The translations under genes and the position numbers were made by a program. Source: CAIWHR01 sp963734575 (GTDB lineage Bacteria; Pseudomonadota; Gammaproteobacteria; Burkholderiales; Casimicrobiaceae). Taken from it: 64,000 nt of DNA. Location: contig CAVTHT010000008.1 of NCBI GenBank assembly GCA_963734575.1, positions 1 to 64,000 on the forward strand, given 5' to 3'. Below are positions 49,411 through 58,467 of this stretch, one piece after another (position 1 is the first letter of the stretch; each line of letters begins with the position of its first letter). The notes beneath the pieces were generated by a model that was not told where the DNA came from, ran no database searches, and saw only the letters and a program-made list of their open reading frames with translations.

Positions 49411-51108
49411 ATGTTCGGGTTCAACGCGGAGAAGCAGCCACTGGCCGATGTGCGATCCGCGCAACGGTGGCTGGCATCGCTGGATCCCAGCGACCTTCTT
49501 GGCACGCAGGCCCAGGTCGTCGCGCAGGTCGCGCCGCTCGCCGAGCCCAATCGCCGTCGCAAGCCTGCCGAGCTCGAGGCGCTCTTCGCCGTCGACGCCG
49601 GCACGGTCGCGCTGCGTTCCGCCCTCGCAGGCCAGTACATCGATCACGCGCACCGGTCGCCCAAGGTCGAGCAGCAGCTGTGGCGTGCACTCTCGGAGCT
49701 GGGCAACGCCTTCCAGCACGCGTATCGCGCCTACGAGCGCGATATCGTCGGGCGCGCAGCCAGTGCCCGCTGGTCGGCGTTGCTGCCCGAGCTCCTGGCG
49801 CGCGAGGTCATGCAGCTCGCGGCCGATGCGCGGACGCGCATGCAGCGCTACGAGCAGTGGATCCCGGCGAAGTGGCTCGAGCTCCACGAGCGGTTCGGGC
49901 TCGCGCTGGGACACGGCATGCACCGGCGCAAGCTCGAGCTCGCGGGCGAGGACGCGCCGATCACGATCGAGCAGAAGTACATCGGCGTGCTCGCGCTGCA
50001 GCTCGCGAATGCGGGCAACCTCGACCGCCCGCAGCTGCACTGGCTTGCGCAGCAGCTCGAGCGGTGGTGCACGCGCCTGCGGCTGTCGCGCAGCTCGCCG
50101 GGGCCGAGCGCGCTGTACGTGGACTTCTCGCATGGCGGAGGATTGCGGCGCCGCACCGCGACGCCGCTGGAGGGCGCGGTCCTGTTCCTCGACACCGAGC
50201 CGCTGCATTCGCTCGTGTTGCAGTACGTGATCGCCATCGAGCAGAAGATCCGCAGCGAGCCGCTGTCACCGAAAACCACGCTGCGACTCGAGCGCATCGC
50301 GCTCCTGACGAAGGTCGCAACGCAGGTCGATACCGAGTACCGACCCGTGGCGCGCCGGGGCGAGCGCACGGCAGCCGCGGGAAGGATCGACGCGCTCGTC
50401 GGCTTCGACAACATCTCGGGCTACCTCCGCGAGGAGCAGCATGCGCCGGCGACGGAGGTCGACAGCGTCACGACGTTCAGCGGCACGCTCGACTTGGCGA
50501 TCTTCGGCCGCATGCGCGACGAGCAGGAGCGGCGCCGCGCCCTGGTGCAAAGACGCCTCGCAGCCTTCGCTGCGCCGGGGGGTCCCTGGGAGATGAAGGA
50601 CGTCAGTCTCACCGGCCTGCGGCTCGTCGCCCCCATGGCCGCCGTCGGCACGCTCACGCTCGGCACGCTGGTGGCGTTACGGGCGCAGCGCGAGCCGGTC
50701 TGGATCCTCGGCATCGTGCGCCGGATGCGGCGCGTCAGCGCGGATACGGCCGAAGTCGGACTGCAGCGGATTGCCGACAGCATAGCCGCGGTGGACCTGG
50801 CCACGCAGCAGGTCGCGGCGGAGGGCGCGGCGGCGGAGGGAGAAACGCTGTCGCGCCGCTGGCGGCCGCTGCGCGGGCTCTTTCTGGCGATGCACTCGCG
50901 CAGCCGCGACGGCGCCGTGCAGTCGCTGATCCTGCCGGCCACCGAATACGGCGAGCACAAGCGCTTTCGCCTGCGCACCGCCACCTCGGAATACACGATC
51001 CACTTCGGGCGCCTGATGGAGCGGCAGCCGGAATGGGTGTGGGCTGCGGTGCAGTCCTTGCCGCTCGCGCGCCGCATCGCTGCGACGGCGCCGGCCGGCG
51101 CGACCTGA
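49411..51108 (+). CDS. Large cytoplasmic protein with C-terminal PilZ-like region
   Basis: 565 residues, no frameshift. The N-terminal two thirds is mostly helical and not recognised (LPELLAREVMQLAADARTRM, LTKVATQVDTEYRPVARRGE). Around residues 370-470 there is a candidate c-di-GMP-binding PilZ pattern: basic RRRALVQRR followed by the D-x-S-x-x-G of MKDVSLTGLRLVAP, and LGTLVALRAQREPVWILGIV as beta strands. The last 70 residues resemble a second beta-rich unit (LIMPATEY-like LILPATEYGEHKRFRL). ATG 49411 with GGGAG upstream. A signalling role is inference. Confidence 0.6.
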   Translation: MFGFNAEKQPLADVRSAQRWLASLDPSDLLGTQAQVVAQVAPLAEPNRRRKPAELEALFAVDAGTVALRSALAGQYIDHAHRSPKVEQQLWRALSELGNAFQHAYRAYERDIVGRAASARWSALLPELLAREVMQLAADARTRMQRYEQWIPAKWLELHERFGLALGHGMHRRKLELAGEDAPITIEQKYIGVLALQLANAGNLDRPQLHWLAQQLERWCTRLRLSRSSPGPSALYVDFSHGGGLRRRTATPLEGAVLFLDTEPLHSLVLQYVIAIEQKIRSEPLSPKTTLRLERIALLTKVATQVDTEYRPVARRGERTAAAGRIDALVGFDNISGYLREEQHAPATEVDSVTTFSGTLDLAIFGRMRDEQERRRALVQRRLAAFAAPGGPWEMKDVSLTGLRLVAPMAAVGTLTLGTLVALRAQREPVWILGIVRRMRRVSADTAEVGLQRIADSIAAVDLATQQVAAEGAAAEGETLSRRWRPLRGLFLAMHSRSRDGAVQSLILPATEYGEHKRFRLRTATSEYTIHFGRLMERQPEWVWAAVQSLPLARRIAATAPAGAT

Positions 51109-51154
51109 CGCAGCTGCGTCGAGCGCATCGGATCCACCTGGAGGATTCGCCGCC

Positions 51155-52814
51155 ATGACGACGCCGGATCGCTACGCCGAGATCCACGCCGCGTACCGCT
51201 GGGACGTCCCCGAGCACTTCAACATCGCGCAGGCCTGCTGCGGGCGGTGGGCCGAGGATCGCAGCCGCTTCGCGCTGTACTGGGAAGACGAAGGTGGCGC
51301 GCGCGCGGCGTTCACGTTCTGGGATCTGCAGCGCGAGGCGAACCGGCTCGCCAATGCGCTCGCCGCGCGCGGCATCGGCCGCGGTGACAAGGTCGCGATC
51401 ATCCTGCCGCAGCGGCCGGAAACGGTGATCGCGCACCTCGCCACGTACCAGCTCGGCGCCGTCACCGTCCCCCTGTCGTTCCTGTTCGGACCCGAAGCGC
51501 TGCAGTTCCGGCTCGACAACGCGGAGTGCCGCGTCGCGTTCGTCGACCCGCAGTCGCTGCCCAACCTCGTACCGGTGCACGCCGAGCTGCCTCGGGCTGC
51601 AGCACGCCATCGCGGTGGCCGGGGCCGAGGCGCCATTCACCATTGCGTGGGATGCGTTCGTCGAGGGTGCCTCCACGCGCATGACGCCGGTCGTCACGCG
51701 TGCGGACGATCCCGCGACGCTGATCTACACCAGCGGCACGACCGGCCCGCCGAAGGGCGCCGTGATGCCGCATCAGTGCCTGCTCGGCAACCTGCCGGGG
51801 TTCACGTACTCGCACGACGGCTATCCGCAACCGGGTGATCTCTTCTGGTCCCCGGCCGACTGGGCGTGGACGGGCGGTCTCATGGATGCCTTGTTGCCGA
51901 CCCTCTATTTCGGGCAGCCGATCGTCGGCTATCGCGGCCGTTTCGACCCCGAGCGCGCGCTGCGCCTCATGGAGCGCTACCAGGTCCGCAACACCTTCCT
52001 GTTCCCGACGGCGCTCAAGATGATCATGAAGGCGTACCCGCGGCCGCGCGATCGGTTCGACGTGCAGCTGCGCAGCATCATGAGCGCCGGGGAGGCCGTC
52101 GGCACGGCCGTGTTCGAATGGGCGCAGAGCGCGCTCGGCGTCACGATCAACGAGATGTTCGGGCAGACGGAGATGAACTACATCGTCGGCAACTCGCATC
52201 GGCTGTGGCCGGCGAAGCCCGGCTCGATGGGCCGCCCCTATCCCGGACATCGCATCGCGGTCATCGACGATGCCGGCAACGAAGTCCCCGCTGGCGAGGT
52301 CGGCGAAGTCGCGGTTCATCGCCGGGCGCCCGATGGCAACCCGGACCCGGTGTTCTTCCTCGAGTACTTCCGCAACCCCGACGGCACGGCGCGCAAGTTC
52401 ACGGGAGATTGGTGCCGCACGGGCGATCTCGCGAAGCGCGACGAGGACGGCAGCCTGTGGTACCAGGGACGCGCCGACGACATGTTCAAGTCGGCCGGCT
52501 ACCGCATCGGACCATCGGAGATCGAGAACTGCCTCGTGCGTCATCCTGCGGTCGCGAATGCCGCGGTGGTGCCCTCGCCCGACGCGACGCGCGGTCATGT
52601 CGTGAAGGCGTTCATCGTGCTTGCGCAGGGCAGCGCGCCGTCGGCGCAACTCGAGGACGAGCTGCAACAGCACGTGCGCCGATATCTTGCGCCCTACGAA
52701 TATCCGCGCGAGATCGAGTTCATCGACGCGCTGCCGATGACGACGACGGGCAAGGTGCAGCGCCGTGTGCTGCGCGAGCGCGAGATCGCCCGCAAGGCGG
52801 CGCTCGCGGGCTGA
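51155..52814 (+). CDS. Acyl-CoA synthetase, AcsM-like (one frameshift)
   Basis: An AMP-forming acyl-CoA synthetase, probably for medium-chain or branched acids. Motifs: LIYTSGTTGPPKGAVMPHQC (P-loop), NEMFGQTEMNYIVGNS, TGDWCRTGDLAKRDEDG, GRADDMFKSAGYRIGPSEIE, and the catalytic Lys in MTTTGKVQRRVLRE. One inserted base near 51593 joins the N-terminal part (ending PVHAELP) to IAVAGAEAPFTIAWDAF; repaired length 552. It follows the PilZ-like gene by 46 bp; no pathway partner is adjacent. It differs in family from the ligase of the hcm operon. Confidence 0.9.
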
Positions 52815-52888
52815 GGCAGCACATGCGCGGCCGGAACGACGGCACATGGTCGATGTCGGAGCGACATGCTGCGCAAGAGGAGAACCCC

Positions 52889-53191
52889 GTGACCAATGAC
52901 CCGCCCGAACGCAGCCCGCGCAGGCCGGCTGCCGCGAACACCGCTGACCGGACCTCCCGTCCGCGCAGCACCCGATACGAGGAGTGGATGCTCGACGAGG
53001 CGGTCGAGGAGACGTTCCCGGCGAGCGACCCGCCCGCAACCAGCTATCCCGGGAGCTCGCTGTGGGAAATGGCGCAGCAGGATCGTGCGCATCGCGCCCG
53101 GCTGCTCGCGGGCCTTTCGATCGGCGCGCTGCTCGTCGTCGCCGGTTTGCTCGTCATGGATCGGGGCCCGCGCGACCGCGCCGGAGTATGA
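52889..53191 (+). CDS. Small single-helix protein with DEAVEETFPASDPP motif
   Basis: About 100 residues with a disordered, charged N-terminus, the motif MLDEAVEETFPASDPPA found in many small proteobacterial proteins, and a C-terminal helix (LLAGLSIGALLVVAGLLVM). GTG 52889 has AGGAG at good spacing; ATG 52853 in the same frame is the alternative. Function unknown. Follows the acyl-CoA synthetase on the same strand. Confidence 0.65.
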   Translation: MTNDPPERSPRRPAAANTADRTSRPRSTRYEEWMLDEAVEETFPASDPPATSYPGSSLWEMAQQDRAHRARLLAGLSIGALLVVAGLLVMDRGPRDRAGV

Positions 53192-53231
53192 CGCCGAGGC
53201 ACGGTGCCGTGCGCGACGCGCGCCAACCGCG

Positions 53232-53822
53232 TCAGCGCGCCGGAGCCAGGGCCTCGCCGCGGATGCGTTCGAGAAATGCGCGGTGGGTGACCACCCATGC
53301 GATCGCCGGAACGACGGTCGGCAGGATGAGCGATCCAAACTGGTAAGCGAATGCGATGGCCTCGCGCTGCGCTGCCGAGAACCCGGTCTGCGACGCGATG
53401 AGCGGGCCCGCCGTGATCGCAATGTTCCTCAGGAAATCGGCGAGCGTGCCCCAGGCCACCACCGGCAGCACGATGAGATAGCCAAGCAGCAGCGTGCGCC
53501 AGCGGCCGCGGTCCGCTGCGAGCGTGAGCGCGGCGAAGAGTGGCAGGCCGAACGCATACAGCAGCGCATTGACCTCGATCGTCACCGTGCCACCAACGGC
53601 ACCGGCTGCGCCGGGCCGCACCGTCGTCAGGAACACGAGCACGGCGCCGGCCTGCTGCACCGCCTGCACGAGATCGCCGAACGCGAGGCGTGCGACGATG
53701 CGCACGAGCCAGGCCGCCGGCCAGAGCAGCACCGGCGCCGCGAAATACCAGACGGCGAATGCCACCGGCAGCCACGCGAGCACCCTCAACACGAAACGGG
53801 TGAGCGGGCTGCCAATGCGCAC
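53232..53822 (-). CDS. Exosortase H-associated membrane protein
   Basis: A 196-residue protein with about four helices (VLRVLAWLPVAFAVWYFAAP, LLYAFGLPLFAALTLAA, TLLLGYLIVLPVVAWGTLAD, ILPTVVPAIAWVVTH), encoded immediately after exosortase H. The GTG start at 53822 lies two bases after the xrtH stop. This pairing is characteristic of the XrtH system; its role is not established. Confidence 0.83.
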   Translation of the reverse strand: MRIGSPLTRFVLRVLAWLPVAFAVWYFAAPVLLWPAAWLVRIVARLAFGDLVQAVQQAGAVLVFLTTVRPGAAGAVGGTVTIEVNALLYAFGLPLFAALTLAADRGRWRTLLLGYLIVLPVVAWGTLADFLRNIAITAGPLIASQTGFSAAQREAIAFAYQFGSLILPTVVPAIAWVVTHRAFLERIRGEALAPAR

Positions 53823-53824
53823 GG

Positions 53825-54370
53825 CTAGGTGGTCGCCGGCAGCGGCGCGCCGGGGCGCGGTGCGTCCGGCGGCGGCGCAGTGCGCGAGCCCGGAAGCATC
53901 CGCACCCAGATCAGCCAGACGATCAGTACGTCGAGCATGATGAGCGCCTGCCAGACGTAAAGGTGCGCCCACTCGAAGGCGCGCAGGCTCCACTGTCCGA
54001 TGTAGAAAAGGCTGATCACGCGCACGATGTTGAGGCCCTGCACGGCAACGATGCCGGCAGCCACGCCCACGAGCTTGTTGCGCCACGGCGCGGGAAACGC
54101 GAGGACGGCCGCGATCAGCACGATCGACGCCTCGACGCCGTTGCAGCCGGCCTCGATGGCCACTGCGAAGCCGTTGCCGGTGCTGCGCAGGACGTTGCCA
54201 GCGGCGACGACGGAGGGATCGAAGATCGTCACCAGCGTCGCGCTGGCACGGGCGACGGCGTTCGTCCACGGCGCGACGACGTGCGCCTGCGCCCATGGCG
54301 TCAGCTCGGCGCCGAACAGCAGCGCCTGCAGGACGAGGAACGCGGTGAGGAAGCGCAGCATCGGGCGCAT
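53825..54370 (-). CDS. xrtH: Exosortase H
   Basis: A membrane transpeptidase that processes PEP-CTERM-like sorting signals. It is 181 residues with the catalytic triad of exosortases: Cys76 in IEAGCNGVEASIVL, Arg117 in NIVRVISLFYIG and His136 in FEWAHLYVWQ. Short and without the extra C-terminal domain, as in XrtH. XrtH is thought to act on IPTLxxWG-CTERM proteins; none is encoded in the window. Start ATG 54370 or 54361. Confidence 0.92.
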   Translation of the reverse strand: MRPMLRFLTAFLVLQALLFGAELTPWAQAHVVAPWTNAVARASATLVTIFDPSVVAAGNVLRSTGNGFAVAIEAGCNGVEASIVLIAAVLAFPAPWRNKLVGVAAGIVAVQGLNIVRVISLFYIGQWSLRAFEWAHLYVWQALIMLDVLIVWLIWVRMLPGSRTAPPPDAPRPGAPLPATT

Positions 54371-54397
54371 TCTAACGCCCGCGTCGTGCCTGGCGCT

Positions 54398-55144
54398 CTA
54401 GAGGCGGTCGAGACGTCCGCCGTCGACGCGCAGCGCGCTGCCCTGGATGAAGCGGGCCTCGTCCGACGCGAGGAATGCGATCGCAGCGGCGACGTCCTCC
54501 GGCTTGCCGACGTCGGCCAGATCGATCTTCTCCGCGCCCGATTGCACGTTCGGATTGCCCCACAGCATCGGCGTGTCGATGGCACCGGGTACGACCGCAT
54601 TGATGCGCAGACCCTTGCGCGCGCCTTCGATGCCGGCACTGCGGGTGAGCGACAGCAGCGCTGCCTTGGACGCGGCATAGGGCGCGACCAGCGGGCTCGT
54701 GGCCAAGGCGTGCACGCTCGCCACGTTCACGATGGCGCCGCCGGTGTCCATCGTGCGCAGGCCAGCCCGGATGAAGTAGAACGCGCCGAGGAGATTCACT
54801 TCCAGGATCGCCAGCCAGTCGGCACGCGTCTGCTCCGCGAGCGGGCGGAAATTCATGCGCGCGGCGTTGTTGACGATCACGTCGAGCCGACCGTAGCGCG
54901 CCAGGGTCGCAGCGACCGCGGCATCGACCTCGTCCTCCGCGGCGACATTGCACGCAACGCCCGACGCATCGGGCGCGCCCGTCTCGCGGACGGCGGTCGC
55001 TGCCGCGCCGGCGTTCTCCGCGTCGAGGTCGACGACGACGACGCGCGCACCCTCGGCGCCGAAGCGCAGCGCCGTCGCGAGCCCGATGCCGCTCGCGCCA
55101 CCCGTGACGAGCGCGACGCGCCCGTCGAAGCGGCTTCCCGCCAT
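54398..55144 (-). CDS. Short-chain dehydrogenase/reductase
   Basis: A classical SDR of 248 residues: cofactor motif VTGGASGIGLATAL, Asp in VVVVDLDAENAG suggesting NAD(H), NNAARMNF, catalytic Ser in NVASVHAL and PYAASKAALLSL (YxxxK replaced in spacing by Y-A-A-S-K), then VVPGAIDTPML. It is coupled to the preceding GH1-type gene by TGATG, so its substrate may be the sugar released by that enzyme (inference). Confidence 0.92.
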   Translation of the reverse strand: MAGSRFDGRVALVTGGASGIGLATALRFGAEGARVVVVDLDAENAGAAATAVRETGAPDASGVACNVAAEDEVDAAVAATLARYGRLDVIVNNAARMNFRPLAEQTRADWLAILEVNLLGAFYFIRAGLRTMDTGGAIVNVASVHALATSPLVAPYAASKAALLSLTRSAGIEGARKGLRINAVVPGAIDTPMLWGNPNVQSGAEKIDLADVGKPEDVAAAIAFLASDEARFIQGSALRVDGGRLDRL

Positions 55145-56463
55145 CAGGAGTGGCCCTCGGTCATGGTGTTCGCGAGCGCGCTGCGGCGGCGCGCGCGGTC
55201 ACCGGCGGCGCTTCGCTCCTCGGGCACGTGGGCTGCGAACTCGCTGGGTCGCTTCACCGGCACCCGCAGGCACACGCTCGAGGTCGGCAGAATGTATTGC
55301 CAGTCGAGCATGAGCTTCCGATAAGCCTCGCCCACGGGGCGGATCTTGCGGTCGAGGTCGAACAGCCCCAGCGGATTGACCCGATTGTTTTCTTCGCGCA
55401 GGGCCGTGTCCCAGTCGACCTGATCGATGAGCGAGTACCACGTGAAGCCCACCATCGGCACGCCATCGTTGCGGATGCGCAGCACGTTGGCCCACTGCTT
55501 CCACAGCCAGAACACGGCCTCGTCGCCGTGCGGGCCCTGCTTGAAGTTCGTCTCGGTGTGCATCACGGGCAGGAAGTACCGGTTGTGGTACTGGCGCGTG
55601 ATCTCGGCGTACCCGAACACCTCGCCGGCCGGCCCGCTGCTGCCATCGGCGGAAACGCGATGCTCGTTGGTCACGTAGTAGTCGTTGCCCATGATGCAAT
55701 GGTGCTTCAGGCGGTGCTCGAGGAACCAGTGGTACTCCTCGCGCGTCATGCCGTTGTCCTGCAGGAACTCGTACATCTCCGAGCTCACGCGCATGCCGTA
55801 GTTGAGGTCGAGCGAGAGGAAGCGCCGCTCGTTCAGGATCTCGGCCGGGCGGATGGCGCTCGGATCGGCGGCGTGGAAGTACTCGGACGATTCGCTCTGC
55901 ACGAAGATGGCGTCCGGACGCACCTCCAGGATCGCCTTCATCGCGAGCACGTTGGCCTTGACGATGTGCTTCAGGGCCGTGACGTAGGATCGATCGTCGG
56001 TGAGCTGCTCGTTCCACCAGCCGAACCGCGCCGAGAACAGCGAGCAGATGTACATCTCGTTGATCGGCGTGTAGAGCTGCACCCACGGATAGCGCCGCGC
56101 GAACTCGCGGGCATAGACCTCGAAGAGCGCCGGGAAATCGGGATTCTGGAAGTTGCCGATCCAGTCCGGAACGCCGAAATGGCACAGGTCCACGATCGGC
56201 GTGATGTCGCGCCGGAAGAGCTCGCCCATGGTGTCGTCGGCGAAGCCCCAGTCGTAGCGGCCGGGCCCGACGTAGGTCGTGTGCAGCTGCGGACCGAAGC
56301 GCAGGAACGTGAGCCCCAGGTCCTCGACCAGCTGGAAGTCGGTGCGCCAGTGCTTGTAGAAGCCGCACTTCTCCATTTCATCGACGCGGGTCCGGCCCTG
56401 GTTGATGGTCGGTGCGCTGTTCTCGATCCCGGTCGCGAACATGAATGGGGGGGTGCGCTTCAT
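55144..56463 (-). CDS. Glycoside hydrolase family 1-like protein
   Basis: A 439-residue (beta/alpha)8 protein of the BglB group. The acid/base region is LYTPINEMYICSLFSARFG (T-x-NE) and the nucleophile region is PVMHTETNFKQGP, where ETN replaces the usual ENG. GFTWYSLIDQVDWDTALREE matches the late GH1 substrate segment W-S-L-x-D. ATG 56463 (MKRTPPFMFATGIENS) has GGAG upstream. No signal peptide, so it acts on an imported or internal glycoside. Coupled to an SDR gene. Confidence 0.82.
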   Translation of the reverse strand: MKRTPPFMFATGIENSAPTINQGRTRVDEMEKCGFYKHWRTDFQLVEDLGLTFLRFGPQLHTTYVGPGRYDWGFADDTMGELFRRDITPIVDLCHFGVPDWIGNFQNPDFPALFEVYAREFARRYPWVQLYTPINEMYICSLFSARFGWWNEQLTDDRSYVTALKHIVKANVLAMKAILEVRPDAIFVQSESSEYFHAADPSAIRPAEILNERRFLSLDLNYGMRVSSEMYEFLQDNGMTREEYHWFLEHRLKHHCIMGNDYYVTNEHRVSADGSSGPAGEVFGYAEITRQYHNRYFLPVMHTETNFKQGPHGDEAVFWLWKQWANVLRIRNDGVPMVGFTWYSLIDQVDWDTALREENNRVNPLGLFDLDRKIRPVGEAYRKLMLDWQYILPTSSVCLRVPVKRPSEFAAHVPEERSAAGDRARRRSALANTMTEGHS

Positions 56464-56652
56464 CGAGCTGACTCCGGAAGAATGGGGGATGGCCGGGAGA
56501 CCCGCATTGCCAAGGGCGCCACCGGCAGCGAAAACAGGGCACGCGCACGAGCGACGCGCGGTTTTGTGACTGTGGCCTGCGGGAATTAGTTCGAGGTCGC
56601 CGGCACGGTCGCGCTGCCTCGAGCGCGGCACGCACGCGCCGGGCGGATGCGG

Positions 56653-57960
56653 TCAGCCGGTGCTCGTTTCCGAGCGTGCCAGAGGCGGATCGTCGGCGAA
56701 GTAGCGCCGGATGCCGTCATGCATGGATTCGGCGAACTTGGCCTGATGACGGTCGCTGCGCAGCTTCTGCTCTTCCTCCGGGTTCGAGATGAACGCGGTC
56801 TCGACCAGGATCGAAGGGATGTCGGGGGCCTTGAGCACCGCGAACCCGGCCTGCTCGACGGCATTCTTGTGCAGCGGATTCACCATGCCGATGCCGTCGA
56901 GGACGTGCCGTCCCACCTTCAGGCTGTCGTTGATCTGGGCCGTCTGCGAGAGGTCGAGGAGCGTTCGCGCCAGAAGCGGATCGCGCACGTCGAGATTCAC
57001 CCCGCCGATGAGATCCGCGGCGTTTTCCCGCTGTGCGAGCCACTTGGCGGCCGCGCTGGTCGCGCCGTGCTCCGACAACGCGAATACCGACGAGCCGCGC
57101 GCCGTCGGCACGGTGAAGGCATCGGCATGGATCGACACCAGGAGGTCCGCCTTGACCCGGCGCGCCTTCTGCACGCGCACGGCGAGCGGCACGTAGTAAT
57201 CGTCGTCGCGGGTCAGCACCGCGCGCATCCCGCGGTCGGCCTCGAGCATGCGCTTCAGCTTGCGCGCGATGGAGAGGACCACGTCCTTTTCATACGTGCC
57301 ACGGCGACCGATCGCGCCCGGGTCCTCGCCGCCGTGGCCCGGATCGAGCGCCACGGTGATCCGCCGCTTGCGGTCACCGCGCGGCTCGGCGCGTTGTGCT
57401 TCCGCCCGCGGTGCTGCATCCGCCCTCGTCGCATCCGGACGATCGCCTGCGCCCGCGCGGTTCTCTTCGAGCAGCGCCATCAGCGGGTCGATGGGCGTCA
57501 CCGGATACAGGTCGACGACCAGCCGGTGGGCGAACTCGGCGACCGGCGGCAACGCGAAGATCTGCGGCCTCGCCTCGGTCTTGAGCTGCATGACCACGCG
57601 CAGCGTATCGGGTGCCCGCCGGCCGAAGCGGATCGCCGCGATGTACGGATCGGTGTCCTGCACGCGCGTCGGCAGCGAGGCGAGCTCGGTGGTGAGCTCC
57701 ATGGCGGGCAGGTCCAGCACGACGCGATAGGGGTCCTTGAGCAGCGTGAGGTCGTGCGCGATCGGTTGCTGGGCCTCGAAGATGACGCGCGTATATTCCT
57801 GCGCGGGCCACAGGCGCGCGGAGGCGACGCGGCCCAGGGAGGCCCATGCCGGCATGCTGGCGAGCGGCATCGACGCCATGGGCAAGGCCAGCCAGCGCAA
57901 CGCCTTGCGGCGCTCCAGCGAAAAGCGGGTTATGCCGCGTCGTCCAGCGCGGTCACGCAC
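56653..57960 (-). CDS. amiC: N-acetylmuramoyl-L-alanine amidase, AmiC-like
   Basis: A periplasmic zinc amidase for daughter-cell separation. A Tat-like signal (SLERRKALRWLALPMASMPL) is followed by an AMIN domain (YTRVIFEAQQPIAHDLTLLK) and the catalytic Amidase_3 domain: VALDPGHGGEDPGAIG, AVLTRDDDYYVPL, DLLVSIHADAF, and the final ILVETAFISNPEEEQ. Start GTG 57960, overlapping the tsaE end by 31 bp, as usual for tsaE-amiC pairs. 435 residues, no frameshift. Confidence 0.94.
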   Translation of the reverse strand: MRDRAGRRGITRFSLERRKALRWLALPMASMPLASMPAWASLGRVASARLWPAQEYTRVIFEAQQPIAHDLTLLKDPYRVVLDLPAMELTTELASLPTRVQDTDPYIAAIRFGRRAPDTLRVVMQLKTEARPQIFALPPVAEFAHRLVVDLYPVTPIDPLMALLEENRAGAGDRPDATRADAAPRAEAQRAEPRGDRKRRITVALDPGHGGEDPGAIGRRGTYEKDVVLSIARKLKRMLEADRGMRAVLTRDDDYYVPLAVRVQKARRVKADLLVSIHADAFTVPTARGSSVFALSEHGATSAAAKWLAQRENAADLIGGVNLDVRDPLLARTLLDLSQTAQINDSLKVGRHVLDGIGMVNPLHKNAVEQAGFAVLKAPDIPSILVETAFISNPEEEQKLRSDRHQAKFAESMHDGIRRYFADDPPLARSETSTG

Positions 57961-58467
57961 GCCAGGCCCCGCTGCGAATGGGCTGCGATGCGGAGGATCC
58001 TGCCCTGGTCGGCGCCATCGGGCAGGTATTCGAGCGCGATGTCGACGTCGGGCGCGGGCAGATGCCGGCCGGCACGCTCGGGCCATTCCACGACGCATAC
58101 GGCGTCGTCGGAGAAGTATTCGGCGAAGCCGGCTGTCTCCCATTCATCAGGATCGTTCGAGCCGATAAAAATCAAAGTGATAAAAGTATAAGCTCGAAAA
58201 ACGATAATGTTCAACCAGCGTGTACGTCGGACTCTTCACGGCGCCGGTCCAGCCGAGCGCGCGCAGCACGCCGCGCACGAGCGTCGTCTTGCCCGCACCC
58301 AGCTCACCGCGCAACGCAATCAGCAGCGGCGGGCGCAGTGCAACGGCGAGGCGCGCGCCGGCCGCGAGCGTGGCGTCGGCATCGGCGAGACGCAGCGTGA
58401 TCGCGTGGAGCGGCGGAACTTCGCACGCGGCTGCGCCGTCGCTACGCTGTCGGGGCGGAGAATTCAT
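57930..58467 (-). CDS. tsaE: tRNA threonylcarbamoyladenosine ATPase TsaE (one frameshift)
   Basis: An ATPase needed for t6A modification of tRNAs. Walker A GELGAGKTTLVRGVLRALG, then KSPTYTLVEHY and YHFDFYRL; the continuation DEWETAGFAEYFSDDAVCVV with EWPERAG lies in another frame. One inserted base near 58158 gives 178 residues. The ATG at 58467 (MNSPPRQRSDG) shares the tetranucleotide CATG with the start codon of divergent queG. A TTG at 58491 is an alternative. Confidence 0.92.
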
